A stretch of DNA of 64,000 bases, taken from assembly GCA_964633975.1 (NCBI GenBank), contig CAZWKX010000001.1, positions 62,001 through 126,000 on the forward strand, read 5' to 3'. This DNA comes from CAZWKX01 sp964633975 (GTDB lineage: Bacteria; Actinomycetota; Acidimicrobiia; Spongiisociales; UBA11373). The notes under the pieces were generated by a model. It saw only the letters and a program-made list of their open reading frames with translations, was not told the DNA's origin and ran no database searches. This document shows, in pieces, positions 17,351 to 25,180 of the stretch; within the stretch, counting starts at the first letter, position 1; each line of letters begins with the position of its first letter. Position numbers and translations under genes: made by a program.

Positions 17351-17539
17351 ATGAGCGAATTGGAGCGCGTCCTTCAGCGGCTGGCGCGACTCCTGAGGGG
17401 CGAGGAGGACAGGCCGCCGGCGGCGGACTGCGGCGAGCAGCTGCAGATGCCGGCGCTGGACGAGTCGACGGCCGATCGCCCTGGCAAGACAGCACCAGAC
17501 CTCAGCGATCCCGGCGCTGCAAGCTCGGCTACACGATGA
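17351..17539 (+). CDS. Possible small ORF in the lhgO-subtilase gap
   Basis: The 294-nt gap between lhgO and the subtilase holds one plausible ORF of 62 aa: MSELERVLQRLARLLRG followed by a low-complexity polar tail. Only the first 17 residues look protein-like, there is no Shine-Dalgarno, and the 3' end overlaps the convergent subtilase by 11 nt. I see nothing else in this gap. Confidence 0.2.
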   Translation: MSELERVLQRLARLLRGEEDRPPAADCGEQLQMPALDESTADRPGKTAPDLSDPGAASSATR

Positions 17540-19757
17540 TCTCGCAGCTGCTGTAGCTCGAGGCCTGCGTGCAGTAGTCCGTGGCGGTGCCGCCGATGTC
17601 GGTATCGGTGCCCGACCCACCGTACAGCTCGTCGGCGCCCCCATTACCGCGCAGGGTGTCGTTGCCGCTGCCGCCGTAGAGCAGGTCGTTTCCGGTGCCG
17701 CCGCTGATGGAGTCGTTGTGGTCGTTGCCGTAGAGCTTGTCGTCGTCGCCGCCGCCATCGATGACGTCGTCGCCCAAACCGCCGCGGATCTTGTCTCTGC
17801 CGCTGTTCCCGACGATGTCGTCGTCGCCGGCGCCACCCTTGATGCGATCCCGGCCCGCGCCTCCCCTGATGACGTCGGTGCCCCTTCCCCCGTTGATCTT
17901 GTCCGTGCCCTGGTTGCCCATGATCACGTCAAAGCCATCGTCGGCGATGATGGTGTCATTGCCCTTTCCGCCGGAGATGGTGTCGTTGCCGTCGCCGCCA
18001 CAGATGAGATCGTTGCCGTCCAGGCCGCTGATCTCATCGTCGCCGTCCAGGCCGCTGATCACATCCCGGCCGCCGGTGCCGACGAGCACGTCATCGCCCG
18101 CCGTGCCCACGATGGTGGCCGGTCGCCCGTTGCAGGTCTCCGAGGGCGGAGCGCCCAGGTCGAGGACGCCGATGCCGTACTCGTTGTCGGGGCCCGCCGG
18201 GCCGGCGTCATGAGTCCGGCTGGCCACCGCGGCGCGCAGCTCCGCCGGCGACATCCACGGATAGACCGAGAGCAGCAAGGCCGCCGCCCCGGCGGCGTGG
18301 GGCGACGAGGCCGAGGTGCCGCCGAACGACCCGTAGGTGAAGTTGGCTACGCCGTCCGGCCCCGAGACATCGGGTTTGGTCCGGCTGTCGATCGTGGGGC
18401 CCTCCGAGGAATACGGCTCGACGGCTCCACTTCCATACCAGACTGCCCCGACCGAGTAGATGTTGGGCACCGTCGAGTTGTCGTTGAGGCTGCGCGACGT
18501 GACGAAGTACTCCAGGTCGTCGGGGCTGAGCACAAACACGTCCATGTCGGGCGTCGCCGACCCGGCGTCGCCGCGCCGAATCTCGATGGCATACGTGCGT
18601 GCTCCCCCCGTCGGGTTCGTGTAATCGATCACCTCCGTCGGGGGCTGAGTGCCGGTCTGGGGGCCGGTGGACCAATCGACCTCGGCGCCCCCTCCGGTGA
18701 TGTCGAGGAGGTAGAGGTCGAAGTCGTTGCCGGATGTGGGCCATTCGTCCCACTTGAGGGCGACGTACACCCGGTCGCCTCCGTCGACAGTGAAGGTGTC
18801 GCGCTCGTCGGCGCCGGAGAACTCATGGATGCCGTTACCACCGGGCCCGGGCTCGCTGTCGCTGAAGTTGCCCGACCAATGGCGCAGCGCGTAGTTGCCA
18901 GCCGAGTTGAACCAGGCGATGCCGTAGCTCTCCGCCTTGTTCGACAGCGTGAGGAAGGGCCCGGTGCCGTCGCCCCGCTCGGTGTTGAACCAGCCCACCG
19001 AGTGGTTGATGACGTCGACGCCTTGGGCGTCCATGTAGTCGAGCGCTGTGTTGATGTCGGAGATCTCGTCGACGCAGATGAGATAGAGCTGGGCGTCCGG
19101 AGCCATCTCATGTACCACCTCGGCCACCGCGGTGCCGTGCGGGGTGCCCCCGCCGATGCCGGCGGAGCAGTAGTTCTGGGTGGTGAGCGAGGCGGGAAGG
19201 TCGCCGCTGGCCTGCGCCGCGGCGAGCTCCTTAAAGCCGAGGTCGAGGACGGCAACCTTGACGCCGGCGCCGGTGATGCCGGCGCCGTGCCAGTCGTCGG
19301 CGTCGGTGAAAGCCACTCCCTGGCCGGTCACAGCCTCGGCGATGGGCTGCACCGGGGACTGGACCCATCGCACCGCAGCGTCCTCGGAGAGCGCCTGCAG
19401 CGACCCAAGCGGCACCACCGCCGCAATGAAACCCAGCCCGCCGCCCGAATGGGTGACCTCACCCCCGACGACCTGAACGGCGGCAACCGCAGCCGCCTCA
19501 TCGCCGGCCGGATACACCTCGACGGCGACGTTGCCGGCATCCACGTCCAACCCCAGGCCCTCGGCAAAGGCCAGGCCCGCCGACGCCCCCTGCTCGGCCA
19601 CAGCCTGCTGGGCGCGGTAGAGCCGGGAATCGAGTCCGGGTGGATTGGTCTTGGCGGAGGCACCCTCGTCTGCATAACCCGTCGCCGGGAGCACGGCGAG
19701 CAGAGCGATGGCGGTCGAGAGCAGAACGGTCTTGCGGAGGGTGGGGAAACGCCTCAT
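17529..19757 (-). CDS. Secreted subtilisin-like S8 protease with C-terminal Gly/Asp-rich (RTX-type) repeats
   Basis: 742 aa from ATG 19757, which follows GAGGAGAG; the upstream in-frame ATG lacks a signal peptide directly behind it. A Sec signal (MRRFPTLRKTVLLSTAIALL, cleavage near ATGYA) is followed by a prodomain and an S8 catalytic domain. Its Asp is in VAVLDLGF (about 172), the His in GTPHGTAVAEVV (about 207) and the Ser in GGTSASSPHAAGAAALLL (about 482). Residues about 550-725 are around a dozen nonapeptide units such as GGDGNDTIS, the Ca2+-binding beta-roll pattern. It is probably exported by Sec to the cell surface, where Ca2+ stabilises the tail. It is divergent from three CapA-like genes with the same tail. 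Confidence 0.93.
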   Translation of the reverse strand: MRRFPTLRKTVLLSTAIALLAVLPATGYADEGASAKTNPPGLDSRLYRAQQAVAEQGASAGLAFAEGLGLDVDAGNVAVEVYPAGDEAAAVAAVQVVGGEVTHSGGGLGFIAAVVPLGSLQALSEDAAVRWVQSPVQPIAEAVTGQGVAFTDADDWHGAGITGAGVKVAVLDLGFKELAAAQASGDLPASLTTQNYCSAGIGGGTPHGTAVAEVVHEMAPDAQLYLICVDEISDINTALDYMDAQGVDVINHSVGWFNTERGDGTGPFLTLSNKAESYGIAWFNSAGNYALRHWSGNFSDSEPGPGGNGIHEFSGADERDTFTVDGGDRVYVALKWDEWPTSGNDFDLYLLDITGGGAEVDWSTGPQTGTQPPTEVIDYTNPTGGARTYAIEIRRGDAGSATPDMDVFVLSPDDLEYFVTSRSLNDNSTVPNIYSVGAVWYGSGAVEPYSSEGPTIDSRTKPDVSGPDGVANFTYGSFGGTSASSPHAAGAAALLLSVYPWMSPAELRAAVASRTHDAGPAGPDNEYGIGVLDLGAPPSETCNGRPATIVGTAGDDVLVGTGGRDVISGLDGDDEISGLDGNDLICGGDGNDTISGGKGNDTIIADDGFDVIMGNQGTDKINGGRGTDVIRGGAGRDRIKGGAGDDDIVGNSGRDKIRGGLGDDVIDGGGDDDKLYGNDHNDSISGGTGNDLLYGGSGNDTLRGNGGADELYGGSGTDTDIGGTATDYCTQASSYSSCEIIV

Positions 19758-19867
19758 CTCTCCTCTATCGGATCGTGAGGGTTGAAGGATAGAGCACAAC
19801 CACCCTACGTAGGCAACTCCCCACCGCTTGCGGCCGGGATTCCTGCGGTTAGCGTTGACGCTAGATC

Positions 19868-21355
19868 ATGCCCCGATTGCGCAGCTCGATAGCCCTGATT
19901 GCGGTCGCTGCCGTCCTGTCGGGCTCTCCAGCCGGCGCCGCAGAGAATCCCCGCTCCTTCACCATCGCGGCAGCCGGCGACATCCTTATCCACGGCCGGG
20001 TGGCCGAGTATGCCCACGGGTACGCGGACGGCGACGGCTACGACTTCAGCTCGATGTTCACCCCGATCGAGCCGTGGATCAGCGAGGCCGACCTCGCCAT
20101 ATGCCACCTGGAGAGCGCCCTGTCGGCAGACGACACCCACCTCTCCTTTGAACCCTACGTCTACGTCGCCCCCTACGAGATCGCCGATGCCATCGCCGGC
20201 GCCGGCTACGACGACTGCTCGCTGGCCAGCAACCACTCCACCGACGGTGGCGAGCGCGGAGTGCGTGAAGCTATCGAGGTACTCGACTCCCTGGGCATCC
20301 GTCACGCCGGAACAGGCTGCAGCGAGGCGGAGCGCCTGCCCAACATCTACGAGGTCAAAGGCGTCGCCGTGGCACACATCTCGTACACCTACGGAGTCAG
20401 CGGCCCCTCCCGACTCGGCGAGTGTGTGGTGAACGTCATCAACGCCGACGCCATCCTCGCCGACGCCCGCTGGGCCCGGCAGAACGGGGCCGAGTTCGTC
20501 ATCGTCAGCCTGCACTGGGGCGTGGAGAACAACCCTCCCCCCACGCTGGAACAGCAGACGCTCGCCGAAACCCTGTTGAACTCCCCCGACGTCGATCTCA
20601 TCCTGGGGCACCACGCTCACGTGATCCAGCCCATCGACTGGATCAACGGCAAGCTCGTCGTCTACGGGATGGGCAACCACCTGTCCAACCAGAACTCCGT
20701 CTACGGACCCAAGTACTACGCCACCGAAGACGGCGTCGTTGTGCACGTCACCGTCACCGAACAACCCGATGGACACTTCGCCACCACCGACGTGCAGTTC
20801 ACCCCGACCTGGGTCAACTGGCACGGCTACGACATCCTCCCCGTTGCCTTCAACCTCGCCTACGGCCCCGAGGAGCTGCGCCCCGAGCTTGAGGCGTCCA
20901 TGCAGCGCACCGTCGACCGCTTCACCATGCTCACGGACGCCGAGACCACCCCGGCCGAGTGGCCCGCCGTGATGTGCTGGGGCCGGGCTGCCACCATCAT
21001 CGGCACCAACGGCCCCGATCTGCTGATCGGCACTGCCGGGGATGACGTGATCGTGGGACGCGGAGGAGGCGACACCATCTGGGGCCACGGGGGCGACGAC
21101 TACATCTGCGGACGCGACGGCAGCGACTACATCGCCGGAGGCACAGGCGACGATGTCATCAGCGGAGACGAGGGCCACGACTTCATCCACGGCGACACTG
21201 GCGCCGACTCCCTGTGGGGGGACGCCGGCGCCGACACTCTGGATGGCGGCGCCGGCGACGACTCCCTCCACGGCGGCTCCGGAGACCTGCTCATCGGCGG
21301 GGCCGGCGCCGACACTTGCCGTGACGGTCTTCAAGACGTGTCCTGCAATCCTTGA
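19868..21355 (+). CDS. CapA-like exported metallophosphoesterase with RTX-type repeats (copy 1)
   Basis: 495 aa. The signal peptide is roughly residues 1-25 (MPRLRSSIALIAVAAVLSG). Residues 30-340 form a PGA_cap/CapA domain: FTIAAAGDILIHGRV (metal-binding GD), CHLESAL, ASNHSTDGGERG, VIVSLHWGVENN and ILGHHAHVIQPIDWINGK, giving the Asp, Asn/His and His ligands of a calcineurin-like dinuclear site. From about 380 on there are Gly/Asp-rich nonapeptides (GGGDTIWGHGGDDYICG and onward). CapA proteins act in poly-gamma-glutamate capsule biology, but no capB or capC is nearby, so the substrate is open. It shares the intergenic region with the divergent subtilase. Confidence 0.88.
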   Translation: MPRLRSSIALIAVAAVLSGSPAGAAENPRSFTIAAAGDILIHGRVAEYAHGYADGDGYDFSSMFTPIEPWISEADLAICHLESALSADDTHLSFEPYVYVAPYEIADAIAGAGYDDCSLASNHSTDGGERGVREAIEVLDSLGIRHAGTGCSEAERLPNIYEVKGVAVAHISYTYGVSGPSRLGECVVNVINADAILADARWARQNGAEFVIVSLHWGVENNPPPTLEQQTLAETLLNSPDVDLILGHHAHVIQPIDWINGKLVVYGMGNHLSNQNSVYGPKYYATEDGVVVHVTVTEQPDGHFATTDVQFTPTWVNWHGYDILPVAFNLAYGPEELRPELEASMQRTVDRFTMLTDAETTPAEWPAVMCWGRAATIIGTNGPDLLIGTAGDDVIVGRGGGDTIWGHGGDDYICGRDGSDYIAGGTGDDVISGDEGHDFIHGDTGADSLWGDAGADTLDGGAGDDSLHGGSGDLLIGGAGADTCRDGLQDVSCNP

Positions 21356-21397
21356 GCCTTGCCTGGGCGCGGCGGGCGCTCCTAGCGTGAGAGGGCC

Positions 21398-22897
21398 ATG
21401 AGAAGGACTCTGGCCATCGTCGCAGCACTCGCCCTCGCCGCGAGCACAGCTCCGAATGCCGCGGCACGCACGGAGCCGCGTTCGTTCACCATCGCCGCCG
21501 CCGGAGACATCATCATCCACGAAGCGATAGCCGTCCAAGCCCACTACAACGCACGAGGCGCCGGATACGACTTCACCCCTATGTTCGAGCAGATAGAGCC
21601 GTGGATCGGAGACGCCGACCTCGCCATCTGCCACCTCGACGGAACCCTATCGGTAAACGACGTCGGCCTCTCATACCAGCACGGCTACGACCACCCCGCC
21701 TACTTCTACGGCCCCGGGGAGATGGCCGAGGCGATCGCCGCCGCCGGATTCGACACCTGCTCAACCGCAGGCAATCACTCCTGGGACAACGGCCGGCGCG
21801 GCCTGGAGGACACGCTGGTGATGCTGGATCGCGCCGGGGTGGCCCACGCCGGAACGGCGCGCAACCTGGAGGAGACGCGACCAGGGCTCCACGATGTCGA
21901 CGGCGTCACCGTCGCCCACATCGCCTACTCGATGTCGATGAACGCCGGGCTCAGGCAGGAGCCGTCGTGGGCGGTGAACGTGATAGACGCCCAGGCCATC
22001 CTCGCCGACGCCGCCTGGGCCCGGGAGCAGGGCGCGGACTTCGTCGTGGTGAGCCTGCACTGGGGCGAGCAGTACGAGACGGAGCCGAGCCCGGATCAAC
22101 GAGCCATGGCCGAAACCCTGCTTGCCTCTCCCGACATCGACGTGCTGCTCGGCCACCACGCTCATACCGTGCAGCCCATCGACTGGATCAACGGCAAGCT
22201 CGTGGTCTACGGCATGGGTGACTTCCTCACCAACATCCGAGGACCCTCCGGCGGCGGGTCCGGCGTCATCGTGCACATGACCATCACCGAGCAGCCCGAC
22301 GGGCGGTTCGCCACCAGCGACGTCCAGTTCACCCCCACCGCAGTGGACCCCTGGACCAAGGCGGTGCTACCAGTCTCCTACACCCTGGCCTACGGCCCGG
22401 AGCGGCTGCGACCGGAGCTGGAAACCTTGTGGGACCGAACCATCGAAGGCCTCACCATGCTCACCGAGGCCGACACCACGCCGCCGGACTGGTCCCCACT
22501 GCTGTGCCGCGGCCAGATGGCCACCATCGTCGGCACCCATGCGCCCGACCTCCTGGTGGGCACCCCCTACGACGACGTGATCGTCGGGCTCGACGGGGGC
22601 GACACCATCTGGGGCCACAGCGGTAACGACCTCATCTGCGGGGGCAAGGGCGACGACCACGTTGCCGGAGGAACCGGCAACGACAACGTCTACGGGGATC
22701 GAGGAGACGATTCCCTCCACGGCGACACGGGCGACGACACCCTGTGGGGCGACGCCGGCAACGACATGCTCGAGGGAGGCGCCGGAGGCGACACGCTGTG
22801 GGCCTCCTTGCCGGACGACACGCTCTACCCGGGCAGTGGGTACGACTCGTGCTACGACGGCGCCGGCTCGGTGCCCTGCACCCCCTTCTTGCCGTGA
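21398..22897 (+). CDS. CapA-like exported metallophosphoesterase with RTX-type repeats (copy 2)
   Basis: 499 aa, a paralogue of the gene 42 nt upstream and the one downstream. The signal peptide is MRRTLAIVAALALAASTAPN. The CapA domain has FTIAAAGDIIIHEAIAV, CHLDGTLS, TAGNHSWDNGRRGLED, VVVSLHWGEQYE and LLGHHAHTVQPIDWINGK. The C-terminal beta-roll repeats span about residues 380-485 (GGDTIWGHSGNDLICGG). It differs from copy 1 in the GNHSWD motif, which it shares with copy 3. It probably forms a two-gene transcription unit with copy 1. Confidence 0.88.
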   Translation: MRRTLAIVAALALAASTAPNAAARTEPRSFTIAAAGDIIIHEAIAVQAHYNARGAGYDFTPMFEQIEPWIGDADLAICHLDGTLSVNDVGLSYQHGYDHPAYFYGPGEMAEAIAAAGFDTCSTAGNHSWDNGRRGLEDTLVMLDRAGVAHAGTARNLEETRPGLHDVDGVTVAHIAYSMSMNAGLRQEPSWAVNVIDAQAILADAAWAREQGADFVVVSLHWGEQYETEPSPDQRAMAETLLASPDIDVLLGHHAHTVQPIDWINGKLVVYGMGDFLTNIRGPSGGGSGVIVHMTITEQPDGRFATSDVQFTPTAVDPWTKAVLPVSYTLAYGPERLRPELETLWDRTIEGLTMLTEADTTPPDWSPLLCRGQMATIVGTHAPDLLVGTPYDDVIVGLDGGDTIWGHSGNDLICGGKGDDHVAGGTGNDNVYGDRGDDSLHGDTGDDTLWGDAGNDMLEGGAGGDTLWASLPDDTLYPGSGYDSCYDGAGSVPCTPFLP

Positions 22898-22962
22898 CCT
22901 ACGCGCCCGACGTAAACGGCTTGTGGCGCAATTGCACCTCGACCGAAAGCCGGAGTCGTGGC

Positions 22963-23475
22963 GTGGTCCGTGCACAACAATCTCGCCACTCGCATCGACG
23001 CACCCCCGCACAGGAGACTGCAAATGGCGGCCCGCCCACCAGAGAAACTAGGAGACGCGCCGACACATTCGCCCGGCAAGGTCTCGCCAAACCCAAGAAG
23101 CGCGATCTCGATGCGGTCACGTCACTCGAGCCGTCCCACCCGCACGCCGATGATGTGACGCACCTGGCACAGCTCGCCAACCTCACCGAGCTGCACATCG
23201 ATAGGACGCACGCGAGTGATCTGGCTCCCCTGTCGGCACTCACCAGCCTCACCGAGCTGCACGCGATTGCCGCGCCGCTGAGTGGCCCGACTCCCTTGTC
23301 GGCACTCGTCAACCTCACTCACCTGAATGTGCGCGAGACCAACGTGAGAGACCTGACGCCCCTCGGGCAGCTCGCCAACCTCACCGGACTCGACCTGTTC
23401 GGAGCGAACGACATCCAATACATGGAAGTGAGCAGACTGGAAAGACAGCTGCCCCAGCTGCTGGTCCGGTACTGA
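22963..23475 (+). CDS. Internalin-type leucine-rich repeat ORF with no clear start
   Basis: The frame from 22963 (GTG) to 23475 encodes about 170 aa. The last 110 residues are four or five 22-residue LRR units: LAQLANLTELHIDRTHASDL, LSALTSLTELHAIAAPL, LSALVNLTHLNVRETNVRDL and LGQLANLTGLDLFGAND. The first 60 residues are Arg/Ser-rich and not protein-like, and no Shine-Dalgarno precedes any candidate start. It could be a 5'-truncated or frameshifted remnant, or a short LRR protein starting further in. It sits between CapA-like copies 2 and 3. Confidence 0.5.
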   Translation: MVRAQQSRHSHRRTPAQETANGGPPTRETRRRADTFARQGLAKPKKRDLDAVTSLEPSHPHADDVTHLAQLANLTELHIDRTHASDLAPLSALTSLTELHAIAAPLSGPTPLSALVNLTHLNVRETNVRDLTPLGQLANLTGLDLFGANDIQYMEVSRLERQLPQLLVRY

Positions 23476-23617
23476 TCCCGTCCGGCGGCCATCTCGCGGC
23501 CCGGCTCTCGGAACAAGAAGCCCGCGGCGGCCCGGAGACGCCGGCGCCCCCGTCGACGGCGGCCCGCTCGGTGCTCTCTCCTTGCCACAGCTCGGCGACC
23601 GCCTCTAGCGTGACCCC

Positions 23618-25174
23618 ATGACGAGGAAAGCCCTGGCCTTCACCGCCGCCTCGCTGGTTGTGGCCGCCATCGCCGCACCCGGGGCTGCGGCCGAGACCGA
23701 GCCGCGCTCTTTCACCATCGCCGCCACCGGCGACATCCTCGTGATGAGGAGCATGGCCGACACCGCCGCCTGGAACGCAGGCGGCGTGGGCTACGACTTC
23801 ACCCCGATGGTGGAGGCCATAGAGCCGTGGATCGGCGACGCCGACCTGGCCATCTGCCACATTGAGGGCCCTCTGTCGGCGGACGACACCGGCCTGGTCT
23901 ACGAGGCCCCCGGCGTGGTCTTCCCCCTCTTCAATGGCCCAGGGGACATAGCCGATGCGATCGCCGCCGCCGGTTTCGACACGTGCTCGACCGCCAACAA
24001 CCACTCCTGGGACGAGGGCTGGGAAGGCCTTCAGGAGACCCTAGAGGTGCTAGATCGTGCCGGGGTCGACCACGCCGGCACGGCGCGCACGCTCGAGGAG
24101 CGCCTGCCCAACTTGTACGTGCTCAACGGCGTCACCGTGGCCCACATCGCTTACTCGATACAGGTGAACCCGCCTCTGATGCAAGAGCCCGAGTGGACGG
24201 TCAACGTCATCGACCCCGACGCCATCCTTACAGACGCCCGCTGGGCCAGGGAGAACGGGGCCGAGTTCGTCATCGTCAGCCTCCATTGGGGTGAGGGCTA
24301 CCAAGTGGAGCCGACCGACGACCAGTACGACCTGGCCGAGACACTGCTGGCCTCCCCCGACATCGACGTGCTGGTCGGTCATCACACCCATACCGTGCAG
24401 CCCGTCGACTGGATCAACGGCAAGCTCGTCGTCTACGGCATGGGCGATTTCCTAACCGACATACGCAAGCCCGCCGGCGGAGGAGACGGGGTGATCGTGC
24501 ACCTGACCGTCACCGAGCAGCCGAATGGCCGCTTCGTGACCAGCAGCGTGGAGTTCACCCCGATCTGGGTCGAGCCGGTGCACAAGACGGTGCTGCCCGT
24601 CGACTACACGCTTACCCACGGCCCCGGCTGGCTCCAAGCCGAGCTGGGGATCTCGCGAGAACGGGTCTTGCGCAATCTGACCATGTTCGAGGATGCCGTC
24701 ACCACGCCGGCGGACTGGCCCGCGCTGCTGTGCCACGGCCGGCTGGCGACCATCGTGGGCACTCACAATGCCGACCTCCTCATCGGCTCCCCGGGCGACG
24801 ACGTGATCGTCGGCCTTGGCGGCGGCGACACGATCTGGGGCCACGGCGGCGACGACCTCATCTGCGGCGGTGACGGCGACGACCACATCGCCGGAGGTAC
24901 CGGAGCCGATACGCTCGAAGGTGATGACGGCGACGACGTCTTGCACGGCGACACCGGCTCCGACACCATCTGGGGTGGCGGCGGCGGCGACGCTCTCGAA
25001 GGCGGCGGCGACGACGATCTTCTCTACGGTGGGACCGGCGACGACCTCCTATATGGCAGCGGCGGCAACGACACTCTTGAGGGTGGTGAGGGCAGCAACA
25101 TCCTCTGGGGACACGGCGGCGACGACACCCTGGTCAGCACGTCGAACAGCGACGTGCTCTTCGACGACACCTGA
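23618..25174 (+). CDS. CapA-like exported metallophosphoesterase with RTX-type repeats (copy 3)
   Basis: 518 aa, third of the paralogous set. The signal peptide is MTRKALAFTAASLVVAAIAA. The CapA domain has FTIAATGDILVMRSMAD, CHIEGPLSADD, TANNHSWDEGWEGLQE, VIVSLHWGEGYQ and LVGHHTHTVQPVDWINGK. The repeat tail is the longest of the three (about residues 385-510, for example GGDTIWGHGGDDLICGG and GDDLLYGSGGNDTLEGG). It converges on dnaE2 with only 6 nt between the stop codons. Function as for copy 1, with no assigned substrate. Confidence 0.88.
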   Translation: MTRKALAFTAASLVVAAIAAPGAAAETEPRSFTIAATGDILVMRSMADTAAWNAGGVGYDFTPMVEAIEPWIGDADLAICHIEGPLSADDTGLVYEAPGVVFPLFNGPGDIADAIAAAGFDTCSTANNHSWDEGWEGLQETLEVLDRAGVDHAGTARTLEERLPNLYVLNGVTVAHIAYSIQVNPPLMQEPEWTVNVIDPDAILTDARWARENGAEFVIVSLHWGEGYQVEPTDDQYDLAETLLASPDIDVLVGHHTHTVQPVDWINGKLVVYGMGDFLTDIRKPAGGGDGVIVHLTVTEQPNGRFVTSSVEFTPIWVEPVHKTVLPVDYTLTHGPGWLQAELGISRERVLRNLTMFEDAVTTPADWPALLCHGRLATIVGTHNADLLIGSPGDDVIVGLGGGDTIWGHGGDDLICGGDGDDHIAGGTGADTLEGDDGDDVLHGDTGSDTIWGGGGGDALEGGGDDDLLYGGTGDDLLYGSGGNDTLEGGEGSNILWGHGGDDTLVSTSNSDVLFDDT

Positions 25175-25180
25175 GGTCCT

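Noticed and set aside
17570..18130. Regularly spaced repeats that could suggest a CRISPR array
   Set aside because: The periodicity is 27 nt and in frame, encoding GGxGxD nonapeptides. There are no unique spacers.
19804..19813. CCTACGTAGG palindrome between the divergent subtilase and CapA genes
   Set aside because: Ten base pairs only, no second copy found, so regulatory meaning cannot be supported.
17718..21634. Long ORFs opposite the subtilase (686 codons, plus) and opposite CapA-like copy 1 (609 codons, minus)
   Set aside because: Both are antisense shadows produced by the Gly/Asp-rich repeats and third-position GC bias. The sense strands have signal peptides and catalytic motifs.
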